Positions 43,729-52,779 of a stretch of DNA of 64,000 bases are shown here, piece by piece. Source of the DNA: CAYZJB01 sp964478735 (lineage in GTDB: Bacteria; CLD3; SB21); the NCBI GenBank assembly GCA_964478735.1, contig CAYZJB010000005.1, positions 11,631 to 75,630 of the forward strand. Direction: 5' to 3'. A program made the position numbers and the translations under genes. The notes beneath the pieces were generated by a model. That model made no database searches, was not told the DNA's origin, and saw only the letters and a list, made by a program, of their open reading frames with translations. Position 1 is the first letter of the stretch. Every line of letters starts with the position of its first letter.

Positions 43729-43763
43729 TAAAAAACGGGTTGAACCCGCAGGATCAACCCGTT
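43729..43763 (-). terminator. rpsA terminator
   Basis: Perfect 10-bp stem AACGGGTTGA (43734-43743) and TCAACCCGTT (43754-43763) with a 10-nt loop; for the reverse transcript it is followed by a T-run (43735-43731). It ends within a few bases of the rnhB start. Confidence 0.8.
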
Positions 43764-43781
43764 GCCTTGTTAGAAAGCAAA

Positions 43782-45518
43782 TTACTGAGCCGTCGGCGTT
43801 TCACTTTCCGCCGAGCGCTGGCTCTCGTTGTAATCGTGAAGAATCTGAGCTTCCTTTGACTTCTCGTATTCGACGGCCGACAACACGATCTTTTTGTTGT
43901 CCTTGTCGAATTCGATGACGACGAGGTTCAACTCCGCTCCCTCGGCGACGAGATCTTTTTCGTTCTTATCGGACTTGACCAGATGCGACGAGGGGATGAA
44001 TCCTTCGACGCCGAGCGGCAACTCGACGATGATTCCTTTTTCGATGGCCCGAACGACCTTGCCGGTCGTTTCCGTACCGGGCGCATAGGCTTCCATAAAT
44101 CCGTCCCACGGATTTTCGTCGACATGCTTGTGGCTCATCGAAATACGGCGGTTATCCTTATCGATACCCATGATCACGACGTCGATATCGTCGCCTTTTT
44201 TCACGATCTCATTAGGGTTGCGGATCTTTCGCGTCCAGGAAAGATCGGAAATGTGCACCAGACCGTCGATGCCCGGTTCGAGTTCCACAAATACGCCGAA
44301 GTTGGTCAGGTTACGGACTTTACCGGTGTGTTTGCTACCGATCGGATATTTCTCGTCCACTTTGTCCCACGGATCGTTGAGCAGCTTCTTGACGGAGAGG
44401 GATATCTTTCGTTCCTCGGGAATAATACTGACGACCTCGGCGTGAACGTCGTCTCCGATAGTAAACATCTGGGACGGGTGTTTGACGGTCTGATTCCACG
44501 ACATTTCTGAAATATGGATCAGACCTTCAATGCCTTTTTCGATTTCGATAAACGCACCATAATCCGTGATGGAAACAACTTTGCCCCTGACGACAGAGCC
44601 GACGGGATACTTGCCCGATGCATCGACCCAGGGTTCCGGCTGCATCTGTTTCAAACCGAGAGAGATCCGGTCCTTCTGTTCGTTGAAGTCGATGACCATG
44701 ACTTTAAGCCGTTCATCGAGTTTGACGATTTCCGAAGGATGTTTCACACGGCCCCAGGACATGTCGGTAATATGCAGAAGGCCGTCGACGCCGCCGAGAT
44801 CGATGAAGGCGCCGAAGTCGGTAATATTTTTAACCGTCCCTTCGAGGACCTGCCCTTTCTGCAGATCGGTCAGAATACGTTCGCGCTGGCCTTTGGTAGC
44901 TTCCTCGATGAGGGCCCGGCTGCTGACGACGACATTTTTACGCAGCTGGTTGAGCTTGACGATTTTGAATTGCATTTCGCGGTTGACGTACGCATCGAAA
45001 TCGCGGATCGGTTTGACGTCGATCTGAGAACCGGGGAGGAAGCAGTCGACACCGAGCACATTGACGACCATACCGCCTTTGATGCGTTTGGCAATCGTGC
45101 CGGTCACCGTCTCGCCGGTTTCGAACATGCGGGTAATCTTGTCCCATGCGCGCATGAAGTCCGCCTTTTTGTGGGAAAGGATCACCTGACCTTCTTTATC
45201 TTCGATATTGTCGAGATAAACTTCGATCGAATCGCCAATTTTAAAGTCTTTGATTTGCTCGCCAAACTCTAGGGTGGGAATGACGCCTTCGCTTTTGAAC
45301 CCGATGTCAACCTTGACCTCATTTTCGCCGATGCTCAGGATTTTACCCCGGACGATCTGTCCTTCCGTGATCGTGCTAAGCGTCTGCTCGTACATCGATT
45401 TGAATTGATCGAATTCCGAATCATCGTACTCGCCGTGGAGGGAGTCTTTGAACTGAGAGAAGGGAATTACTTTTTTACCGTAATCCCGTTTGAGACGTGT
45501 GGTACTTTCTGCGGTCAT
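43782..45518 (-). CDS. rpsA: 30S ribosomal protein S1
   Basis: 578 residues with six S1 RNA-binding domains. The first two (from about residues 50 and 135) are the divergent, ribosome-binding ones, and the last four show the repeated pattern GxVxxITDFGAFIDLGGVDGLLHITDMSW followed by KxKVxxxD...ISLGLK. S1 recruits mRNA to the small subunit. Length is typical of six-domain S1. It has its own promoter with a ~120-base leader and its own terminator. The Shine-Dalgarno is weak, as is common where S1 autoregulates. Confidence 0.97.
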   Translation of the reverse strand: MTAESTTRLKRDYGKKVIPFSQFKDSLHGEYDDSEFDQFKSMYEQTLSTITEGQIVRGKILSIGENEVKVDIGFKSEGVIPTLEFGEQIKDFKIGDSIEVYLDNIEDKEGQVILSHKKADFMRAWDKITRMFETGETVTGTIAKRIKGGMVVNVLGVDCFLPGSQIDVKPIRDFDAYVNREMQFKIVKLNQLRKNVVVSSRALIEEATKGQRERILTDLQKGQVLEGTVKNITDFGAFIDLGGVDGLLHITDMSWGRVKHPSEIVKLDERLKVMVIDFNEQKDRISLGLKQMQPEPWVDASGKYPVGSVVRGKVVSITDYGAFIEIEKGIEGLIHISEMSWNQTVKHPSQMFTIGDDVHAEVVSIIPEERKISLSVKKLLNDPWDKVDEKYPIGSKHTGKVRNLTNFGVFVELEPGIDGLVHISDLSWTRKIRNPNEIVKKGDDIDVVIMGIDKDNRRISMSHKHVDENPWDGFMEAYAPGTETTGKVVRAIEKGIIVELPLGVEGFIPSSHLVKSDKNEKDLVAEGAELNLVVIEFDKDNKKIVLSAVEYEKSKEAQILHDYNESQRSAESETPTAQ

Positions 45519-45640
45519 AACATTTTTCTATCTTCTTACCGGGTCGTTCTAACAGCACCCACGTCCCTTAAAGAAGGTTGGTTTTTGATAATCGCGCGGT
45601 GCAAGCGCATGAAAAACAAGTCATTCCCAAAAAGGGCTTG

Positions 45641-45669
45641 AATATAGCCGCTGACCTGTACAGATGCAA
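45641..45669 (-). promoter_or_regulatory. sigma70 promoter of rpsA
   Basis: On the reverse strand TTGCAT (45669-45664), 17-bp spacer, TATATT (45646-45641), leaving a ~115-base 5' leader before the rpsA ATG. Confidence 0.65.
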
Positions 45670-45684
45670 ATAATAAATGAAATT

Positions 45685-46353
45685 TTACGATTTCACCTTC
45701 CGGCGTCGAAGCGCCCTCATCAGCAGCCAGATTCCAACGGCAAAAACAGCAAAAATGGGCGACCCAGCGATCAAAACCGTGATCGTACCGCCAAGGACAT
45801 TGGCAAAGCCATAAAATCCGTCTTCAAATCCCTGGCCCAGAGTTGCCCAAAAACCGCCGTGCCGGCTGATCGCGGCGGGGTAGGGTTCGTGAAACCGGAT
45901 ACCAATCGTGGCCATGCTGATCTGATCTTTCAGGTAGCGTTGCCGCCCCTCCGTTCGCTCGATCTCTTCACGAACTCTGAACAGTTCACGTTGAACCTCA
46001 AGAATGTCGCTGACAGAGCCGCTGCGTTTTAAGATCAGCAGAAGCTGCTCTTCTTCAGCTCTTTTGTTGGAAAGCCGTGCGTCGATATCGACGAACTCTT
46101 CCGTGACGTCCTGGCCTTGAATCGATTCATGTTCGATTTTGTCGGACATTCCCCTCAACCGGACGATCACGGTATCGAAACCCGAGGACGGAATCCGAAG
46201 CGTTACGTGCGTTTGTTTGACGGTGTTGTACACCAGCTCCGTGGTCGTATGACTGATAAAACCGCCCGACTCCCTGGCGATCCGTTGCAGACCGGAGAGC
46301 GTTTCGTCGTGCGACCGAACCTCGATCGAGAGCTCCGCCGTCCGAATGATCAT
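45685..46353 (-). CDS. DUF4349 domain protein, N-terminus lost in the assembly gap
   Basis: About 222 residues remain; the frame runs into the N-run, so the first visible Met is not the true start. The DUF4349 pattern is clear: MIIRTAELSIEVRSHDETLSGL, GFISHTTTEL, VTLRIPSSGFDTVI, a central coiled coil (DVTEEFVDIDARLSNKRAEEEQLL through VREEIERTEGRQRYL), and a C-terminal membrane helix (TITVLIAGSPIFAVFAVGIWLLMRAL). Family members are usually lipoproteins with an N-terminal signal, which here would fall in the gap. Function unknown; probably the last gene of the envelope operon beginning with speA. Confidence 0.8.
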   Translation of the reverse strand: MIIRTAELSIEVRSHDETLSGLQRIARESGGFISHTTTELVYNTVKQTHVTLRIPSSGFDTVIVRLRGMSDKIEHESIQGQDVTEEFVDIDARLSNKRAEEEQLLLILKRSGSVSDILEVQRELFRVREEIERTEGRQRYLKDQISMATIGIRFHEPYPAAISRHGGFWATLGQGFEDGFYGFANVLGGTITVLIAGSPIFAVFAVGIWLLMRALRRRKVKS

Positions 46354-46453
46354 NNNNNNNNNNNNNNNNNNNNNNNNNNNNNNNNNNNNNNNNNNNNNNN
46401 NNNNNNNNNNNNNNNNNNNNNNNNNNNNNNNNNNNNNNNNNNNNNNNNNNNNN
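46354..46453. other. assembly gap (100 N)
   Basis: Exactly 100 undetermined bases, the usual placeholder for a scaffold join of unknown true length. It truncates the genes on both sides. Confidence 0.99.
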
Positions 46454-47543
46454 TATCAAAACGAAATCGGTACGGTTCAAACACGATAACTGAGATCCCG
46501 GTACACTGCCCCGGCGGCGGTTCGCCAAAAATCCGGGTATAATCCTTCACGACGTCGACGTTTTCTTCCTGCCATTGGGACCCATCGACGCCACGCCGGA
46601 GGACGATCTCATGATCGTCATACAACCACCCTTTGTTCTGGATCGTCGTGCAGGTCGGCCAGTTGCGTGTCCACAGATAAGAGATCGTAACGGGTACGCC
46701 GATCCAGTTTTGATAAAATATGATCGTCATTTTGGCGACGATATCGGGTCCATGCGATGCTTCGCCGTCCATGCTCCATCGCCACGACAGGATGGGAAAT
46801 TCACGAATATGATAACTGAACGGTTTGACGAACGGAAACGATCGGCCCACGGCGGCCAGTTCACCTCCGGTGGTATTCTGCCGGATAAAATAGGCCGGCT
46901 GCGTCGTCATAAAATCCGCATCATGTTTTCTCCACCCCCAACCTTTTTGAGGGACGCCCGCGGGTTGCGTATCAAAAGCATCGATGGAGATAACGGAGTC
47001 TTCATTGATCAGCGATTCGACGTACTCGAGGGCAAAACCCTCGGTGACCAGTTGATCGTATTCGCGAATGAAATTCCTCAAACGAAAGTCGGGCGAGCGG
47101 ACGTCGTACACTTTCCACTCTTGATTCAGGCGGAGCAGTCGAAATGAGATCGGAATCTTTTCCCGGGCCAACATCAGATCGCAGACCACGCGGCCTTCAT
47201 CTCCGGCGATGGTCTCGTTCTGCCACTGAAGGTCGTGCGATTTCACGGAGACGATGTCCTTCAGGAAGGCCGTGCCGTCGGTGGCGATGCGGCGTCGCAG
47301 GGCCGTCATCATCCGGTCCTTCCACGATGCCGACAGGTTGACCCAGTTTCGCATGCCGCGCCGTACAGTTTCTTCCCAGTTGAACAGGCGGTCCCACAGC
47401 GAATAGGGCACACTGTCTTTGGCGGTGGAAAACCATTGCGACCATTCGACGGCTTCTTTTTTTAGAATCGCAGCGGGTGAGCTTTGACCGACGGCACCGG
47501 CCGGTCCGACAAAACACCATAGGATGGCGACGACCGTTTTCAT
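46454..47543 (-). CDS. MlaC/Ttg2D-like domain fused to DUF3047, C-terminus cut by the gap
   Basis: At least 363 residues. A signal peptide (MKTVVAILWCFVGPAGAVG) leads into an MlaC-type phospholipid-binding domain (about 25-180) recognisable by its helical core and the LNQEWKVYDVRSPDFRLRNF strand, followed by ALEYVESL. From about 185 a DUF3047 domain follows (VGRSFPFVKPFSYHIREFPILSWRW, then TIIFYQNW and the CTTIQNKGWLYDDHEIV-like segment), unfinished at the gap. The ATG at 47543 overlaps the lpxH stop (ATGA). MlaC proteins carry phospholipids across the periplasm; the lpxH and lnt neighbours fit a lipid-envelope role, but this is inference. Confidence 0.75.
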
Positions 47544-48280
47544 GTTTTCCACCGTTCGAGGCGAACACCGTCGGCGTCCGCCTTGGCATAGGTAAAATGG
47601 CGTATCCAGTCTCCCAGATTGATGTACAACTTTTGGTTCGGAAAAACCCGCTCTTGGGGGATATGATGATGGCCCATCATGATCACGTCCGTACCATTGG
47701 CGAATTCTTTTTCCAACCAGGGAAAAAAACTTTCGTCGCCGATGTACTTTTCATAATATCGATCGCGTTGTTTGCTGGCGTGTGAAAGACGATTGGCCAG
47801 CGGAACGCCGATGTCGGGGTGAAGCCATCGGTACAAAAACCGGTTAATGGGATTCCGCAGTATTTTCCTGACGCGGCGGTACCGGCGGTCCAATCTCGAA
47901 CGACCGTCTCCATGGCTGAGGTAAAACCGCAGACCGTGGCGGACCAGTCGTGCCTCGTTGTCGTGAATATGAGCACCGAATTCACTGGAAAGGAAATCTC
48001 CTATCCATGCGTCATGATTACCCGCGAAAAAATGGACGTTCACCCCGGCGCTGGACAGATGATAAAAAAAGCGAAGCCCGCGGATGCATTGTTTGGGGAC
48101 GGCCGTTCGATATTCGAAATAAAAGTCGAAGAAATCACCGAGGATGAATAATTCCGCGTCGGGAGCGGCGATCGCGTCGAAAAACGACTCGATTTCCCTG
48201 TATGTCGTTTTCTGAATTTCCGACGTCGGTTCTCCCAGATGCAGGTCGGAGATAAAGTAACAGGTACGATCGGCGGTCAT
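47540..48280 (-). CDS. lpxH: UDP-2,3-diacylglucosamine diphosphatase
   Basis: 246 residues, a calcineurin-like metallophosphoesterase that makes lipid X in lipid A synthesis. Metal-binding motifs are FISDLHLG (about 9-16), LGDFFDFY (about 47-54), FFAGNHDAW (about 84-92), LSHGD (about 119-123) and MGHHHIPQ (about 202-209). This pattern with the HGD/GHHH pair matches LpxH-type proteins rather than LpxI. Its presence implies a lipid A-containing outer membrane. It overlaps the diguanylate cyclase gene by 4 bases. Confidence 0.9.
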   Translation of the reverse strand: MTADRTCYFISDLHLGEPTSEIQKTTYREIESFFDAIAAPDAELFILGDFFDFYFEYRTAVPKQCIRGLRFFYHLSSAGVNVHFFAGNHDAWIGDFLSSEFGAHIHDNEARLVRHGLRFYLSHGDGRSRLDRRYRRVRKILRNPINRFLYRWLHPDIGVPLANRLSHASKQRDRYYEKYIGDESFFPWLEKEFANGTDVIMMGHHHIPQERVFPNQKLYINLGDWIRHFTYAKADADGVRLERWKT

Positions 48281-49020
48281 GAGTTCTCCCGCTCGAAAGC
48301 GCGGACGCAGTTTTTACCCGCACGTTTTCCCTGATACATGGCGGAATCTGCACGAGCAAAAAGCTGGGGTGGCGAAACCGGCCGCGACGTCTGAAATGAC
48401 GAAACACCGATGGTCACCGTTGCCGTCACCACAGCTTCGTTGTACGGTACCTCTAAATTTTCGACGGCCTGCCGGATAAGTTCCATAAACGTCAAGGCAC
48501 TGCTCAAATCGGTTTCCGGAAGCAGCAGCGCAAATTCTTCTCCACCGGTACGGGCGAACAGATCCGCTTCGCGAATGCGGCTTTGGATCAGGGACGCGGT
48601 TCGACGCAGAATCTCATCGCCGCACACGTGGCCGTACCGGTCGTTGTACGTTTTAAAATTATCGAAGTCCAGTACCGCCATGGATAATTCCAGGTTATAT
48701 CTCGACGTACGCGTGAACTCACGATCGAGAAATTCATAAAAATACCGACGGTTGTACGCTCCGGTCAGAGCATCACGAATACTGAGTTCATGAAATTCCT
48801 TTTTCTGGCGGTCGATGGTATCCGCATGGTGACCGAGCAGAAATCCAAATCCTGAAAAAACCACCACCGTGCTGATCCCCATGTACACATAAAAAAAGAA
48901 ATGTGCACCAAACTCCCCTTCGGACGGAAATCCCATCATCCATCGAAGTAGAAAAGCTCCCACGGGCGCACCGAATCCGAGACCTGCGCCCGTCAGAGTA
49001 TATAGCTTCCTGAATTTCAT
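48277..49020 (-). CDS. membrane diguanylate cyclase (GGDEF)
   Basis: 247 residues. Two hydrophobic segments in the first ~65 residues are followed by a short coiled coil and a GGDEF domain (DALTGAYNRRYFYEFLDREF through RTGGEEFALLLPE) with an intact active site GGEEF. It should make cyclic di-GMP. No inhibitory RxxD four residues before the active site is evident. The sensing part is only the membrane hairpin, so a membrane-state signal is plausible. It sits between lnt and lpxH with 4-base overlaps on both sides, an unusual place for this enzyme. Confidence 0.9.
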   Translation of the reverse strand: MKFRKLYTLTGAGLGFGAPVGAFLLRWMMGFPSEGEFGAHFFFYVYMGISTVVVFSGFGFLLGHHADTIDRQKKEFHELSIRDALTGAYNRRYFYEFLDREFTRTSRYNLELSMAVLDFDNFKTYNDRYGHVCGDEILRRTASLIQSRIREADLFARTGGEEFALLLPETDLSSALTFMELIRQAVENLEVPYNEAVVTATVTIGVSSFQTSRPVSPPQLFARADSAMYQGKRAGKNCVRAFERENS

Positions 49021-50594
49021 GATTTATGCCAGCGGTTCCATATGGACGCGAGGAGAAGCATCAATGACGTACCAATCATAAGATACGAAAAAATATTTCC
49101 ATATCGGGTAAAAAAGGTCCGCTCGGCCGGAATCCACAACGATCCGCGTAAGACGGCCTGATGTTCATTTTCAGCCCGGAGAACGATTCGGCCGTAGGGG
49201 TCGATGATGCAGGAGACGCCAGAATTGGCGGAACGGGCGATGGGAATTCGGTGTTCGATCGCTCGATAGATCGCGCATCGGGCGTGCTGCTCCGGACCGA
49301 AGGTTCCGTCATACCAGGCATCGTTGGTGACAATGACCAGAACTTCAGCCCCGCGGAGAATGAACGGACGTATGCGATCCGGGAAGATAGATTCAAGACA
49401 GATGACGGAAGCGACTAGAAAGTTGCCGGTGCCGTTGCGCGGTGGAACGGTAAAGACTGTATGGCGGTCTCCCGACGTATATCCGAAATCACCGACTTCC
49501 ATCGCAATGGCGGCAAGAAAACCAAGGAATGATGGAATATGCTCGCCGAAAGGGACGAGGTGCATCTTGTCGTAAATTTGCAATGAATCGATATCCGGAC
49601 GAATCACCATCACCGAATTATAACTATAATGAATGATGCCGCTGTCGGTGGTTGTAAAACGCCGGTCCGGGAACCCGGTGAGGAGCGTTGTATGCTGTCG
49701 TTGGATTTCCAGTCGAAGCGGATCCAGTTTTCTGCGGTCCAGTCGGAGACGGTTGGGCACGGCGGTTTCCGGCCACACGATCATGTCGAGCGAGTCACGA
49801 CGAAATTGCTGCGTGAGCCGTGTCAGTTCATTATACGCAAAATCACGATCCAGCCATTTGACGTTCGGCTCGACATTGGGCTGGACGATGCCGACCTCCA
49901 TGTGACGGCCATCCATTTCCATTGCGGACGACAGTATCCAGCTTCCGTAGAGGAATGGCAAAACGGTCCACGCCAGCAACCCGCCGACGAGTTGAAAAAC
50001 AGTTTTTCGCGGTGCTTTCGCCCGTAGCCGTTTAAATAAAAAATAAAAACCGACATTCAATACGGCAATCCAGAACGTCACGCCGTACATCCCGGTGTAT
50101 TCGACGAATTGAATGGCGACGGGTACCGTCGTTTGGCCGGTAGACAACGAGTGCCATGTAAATCCAAGTTCTCCGAGCGATTGGAGATAGTCGAGCGCGG
50201 TCCAGAGAAATGGTATGATCCAGAACGACCGGTCCTTCCATTGTCGGTAGAAAAATTTCTGGAGCACGGCAAACAGCCCCCACCAGACGGCAAGATACAT
50301 CACGGCCCCGAGGTACATACCCGTCGCCTGAAAGGGGGTTGCTCCGCTGTTGGAATTCAGCCAGAACATCATGGAACCCGTTGACAGGAGTCCGGCCACA
50401 TAACCGGTGCGAAAGGCAAATTGAAATTCCGTGCGTTCCAACAGCCACAGCAGCGGGACCAGCGCAATCCAGGCCAGAAAAAAAGTAGGAAATGGAGGGA
50501 AGGAAAAATAATAAAAACATGTCGTCAGCGACAGACCGACGACCATGGATGTTCCGGACGCCGCCGGCGGTCTAACGACCGCCACCGCTTCCAT
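49017..50594 (-). CDS. lnt: apolipoprotein N-acyltransferase
   Basis: 525 residues, the last enzyme of lipoprotein maturation, adding the third acyl chain in the inner membrane. Six or more membrane helices fill the first ~200 residues; the nitrilase-like periplasmic domain follows. The catalytic triad is visible as Glu in VWPETAVPN, Lys in YDKMHLVPFGE and Cys in VICLESIFPD. A last membrane helix lies near the C-terminus. It overlaps the speA end by 23 bases; an ATG at 50546 (residue 17) is an alternative start because the first one has no ribosome binding site. Confidence 0.93.
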   Translation of the reverse strand: MEAVAVVRPPAASGTSMVVGLSLTTCFYYFSFPPFPTFFLAWIALVPLLWLLERTEFQFAFRTGYVAGLLSTGSMMFWLNSNSGATPFQATGMYLGAVMYLAVWWGLFAVLQKFFYRQWKDRSFWIIPFLWTALDYLQSLGELGFTWHSLSTGQTTVPVAIQFVEYTGMYGVTFWIAVLNVGFYFLFKRLRAKAPRKTVFQLVGGLLAWTVLPFLYGSWILSSAMEMDGRHMEVGIVQPNVEPNVKWLDRDFAYNELTRLTQQFRRDSLDMIVWPETAVPNRLRLDRRKLDPLRLEIQRQHTTLLTGFPDRRFTTTDSGIIHYSYNSVMVIRPDIDSLQIYDKMHLVPFGEHIPSFLGFLAAIAMEVGDFGYTSGDRHTVFTVPPRNGTGNFLVASVICLESIFPDRIRPFILRGAEVLVIVTNDAWYDGTFGPEQHARCAIYRAIEHRIPIARSANSGVSCIIDPYGRIVLRAENEHQAVLRGSLWIPAERTFFTRYGNIFSYLMIGTSLMLLLASIWNRWHKS

Positions 50595-52503
50595 TGGGTT
50601 TGAACTGGAGATACGTGTAATCCTTCAAACCGAGTTCATAAATATCCAGCAGTCGAACGCCCTCGCTCGGTTTGAGGACCCCCTCTTTGATTCTCTGGTC
50701 GACGGATTTTTTGATCAGCTTGATGATTTCATTTTCGTTGTACTGGACCAGCGAGAGGACCTGGGCCACGTTGGACCCTGGAATCGTTTCTTCGACATAA
50801 TAATTGTCGGGTTCCTCATCATCCATGAACACGTGAACTTCATTGACCCGGCCAAAAAGGTTGTGAAGGTCGCCCATAATGTCCTGATACGCCCCTAGCA
50901 GGAAAACGCCCAAATAATATGGTGATCCGTTCAAGGCATGAAGTTCAAGACGTTCCTTGACGTCGTTCAGGTCGATGAATTTGGAGACACGTCCATCGGA
51001 ATCGCACGTAATGTCCGCGAGCGTCGCGCGCCGCGTCGGTTCTTCATTCAGCCGATGGATCGGGACGATTGGGAACAGATGGCCGATGGCCCAGTGGTCG
51101 AGCAGAGACTGAAACAGCGAAAAATTACACAGGTATTGATCGGCCAGCTTCGGCTCCAACTCGCGAAGTTCCTCCGGTGCATTTTCCGTCGAGCGAGTAA
51201 ATTCGCGGATCGTGTGGCATATTTCCCAAAAAAGGGTTTCGACCTTGGCCTTATCGATCAACGTCAGGTACCCCAGATTGAAAAGCGACTGAGACTCGTC
51301 GCGGCGCTGGACCGCGTCGTGGTAGACTTCGAGGTAATTCGTATTTTTTTTGTGCAGTTGATGGCGCAGGTCGAGCATTTCCTGAATGATGTCCGGATCG
51401 TCGGGTGAGAAATCCAAATTATGCCGGGTTGGAGTCTTTTCGATTTTTCCGAAAATTTCGAGGATGAGTACCGAATGATGCGCCACAATGGCACGTCCGC
51501 TTTCGCTAACGATATTGGGGTGGGGAATCTCTTCCGTGTTACAAACTTCAAGGATCGAATAGACGACGTCGTTGGCGTATTCCTGCATTGTGTAGTTCAT
51601 GCTGCTCTGGAAGGACGTACGCGATCCGTCGTAATCCACGCCGAGGCCTCCTCCGACGTCGATGTACTGGATGGGGATGCCCATCTTGTGCGCACTGGCA
51701 TAGATGCGTGCCGCCTCTTTGACCGCCGCTTTAATCGTCCGGATATCCGGTATCTGAGAACCGATATGGAAGTGAAGGAGCTTGAACGCATGCGCCAAGT
51801 CATGCTCTTTCATCATCGCGATGGCTTCGATGATTTCCGGTGCCGTGAGGCCAAATTTGGAGTGGTCGCCGCTTGACGCTTCCCATTTGCCCATGCCTTT
51901 GGTGCTGAGTTTGGCGCGGATCCCGATCATCGGTTCCACGCCGAGTTCCTTCGACACCAGCAGGATTTGCCGGAGTTCGGATAGCTTTTCGACGACCAGA
52001 ATGACGTTTTTCTTCAACTGGCGTCCCAACAAAGCCATTCGGATGAACTGGCTGTCTTTGTACCCGTTGGCGACGATCAGGGTGTCCTTGTCTTCAATGA
52101 GGGCCAGGGCGACATACAACTCGGGCTTGCTTCCGCACTCGATGCCGTAACTGTACGGAACGCCGGCATCGAGAATTTCCTCAACGGCCTCACGAAGTTG
52201 ATTGACCTTAATCGGAAAGACGCCGGTATATTTTCCCTGATAATTATATTCGCTGATGGCCCGTCGAAAACTCTCGTTGAGTTCCTTCACGCGGCTGCGG
52301 AGGATGTCCTGAAAACGGATGACGGCGGGTAGCTCAATGCCGCGGGACCGGATGTCGTTGACCACGGTCAGCAAGTCGATCGAAATATTGGGATCTTTGG
52401 TCGGCGTGATGGCAATGTTGCCGTTGGAATGGATGTGGAAATAGCCCGCTCCCCACTGTTCCACATTGTATAATTTTTCCGCGTGTTCAAGAGACCAGGC
52501 CAC
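50572..52503 (-). CDS. speA: biosynthetic arginine decarboxylase
   Basis: 643 residues, PLP-dependent, converting arginine to agmatine for polyamine synthesis. The alanine-racemase-like barrel has the PLP-lysine segment YTGVFPIKVNQLREAVEEIL near residue 95-115, the HFHIGSQIPDIRTIK motif, IDVGGGLGVDYDGSR, and the arginine-decarboxylase C-terminal region. Length matches SpeA. The start is GTG, preceded by GGGAGGA. A 6-bp inverted repeat lies about 50 bases upstream. It is the first gene of the envelope operon continuing with lnt. Confidence 0.95.
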   Translation of the reverse strand: MAWSLEHAEKLYNVEQWGAGYFHIHSNGNIAITPTKDPNISIDLLTVVNDIRSRGIELPAVIRFQDILRSRVKELNESFRRAISEYNYQGKYTGVFPIKVNQLREAVEEILDAGVPYSYGIECGSKPELYVALALIEDKDTLIVANGYKDSQFIRMALLGRQLKKNVILVVEKLSELRQILLVSKELGVEPMIGIRAKLSTKGMGKWEASSGDHSKFGLTAPEIIEAIAMMKEHDLAHAFKLLHFHIGSQIPDIRTIKAAVKEAARIYASAHKMGIPIQYIDVGGGLGVDYDGSRTSFQSSMNYTMQEYANDVVYSILEVCNTEEIPHPNIVSESGRAIVAHHSVLILEIFGKIEKTPTRHNLDFSPDDPDIIQEMLDLRHQLHKKNTNYLEVYHDAVQRRDESQSLFNLGYLTLIDKAKVETLFWEICHTIREFTRSTENAPEELRELEPKLADQYLCNFSLFQSLLDHWAIGHLFPIVPIHRLNEEPTRRATLADITCDSDGRVSKFIDLNDVKERLELHALNGSPYYLGVFLLGAYQDIMGDLHNLFGRVNEVHVFMDDEEPDNYYVEETIPGSNVAQVLSLVQYNENEIIKLIKKSVDQRIKEGVLKPSEGVRLLDIYELGLKDYTYLQFKPNGSGGGR

Positions 52504-52552
52504 GAATGGATTCCTCCCGTACCTAAAGAAAACTCTTATAGTGAATTCGACT

Positions 52553-52567
52553 CAACGCGCTGCGTTG
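52553..52567. repeat. small palindrome upstream of speA
   Basis: CAACGC-GCT-GCGTTG (52553-52567) in the speA leader or promoter region. Possible operator; unproven. The rest of 52504-52779 contains only a weak TTGACA (52716-52721) before the peptidase gene. Confidence 0.35.
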
Positions 52568-52779
52568 GATATGTTCAAAATGAAAAATCATCGCCAAAAA
52601 AATGGACGAAAAAGTATACATGCATCAATAGAATAGCAAATAAAAATCGATATCCGATGGATTTTCAGACAAATAACGGCTGGTTTTTCTATAAAACGGT
52701 CGGGTGGAAAGAGCCTTGACACAAAGCCGTCTTAAAATTACCTTTAATAACCCTCCAGATGAGGAGGTGGAAGGAGTTC

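Noticed and set aside
44514..45272. 252-codon forward ORF opposite rpsA
   Set aside because: Asp/Phe-rich translation typical of the antisense of an S1 protein; rpsA is certain.
52716..52744. TTGACA-led promoter before the M23 peptidase gene
   Set aside because: The hexamer at -35 is perfect, but no acceptable -10 box lies 16-18 bp downstream (TACCTT at best), so it was not listed as a promoter.
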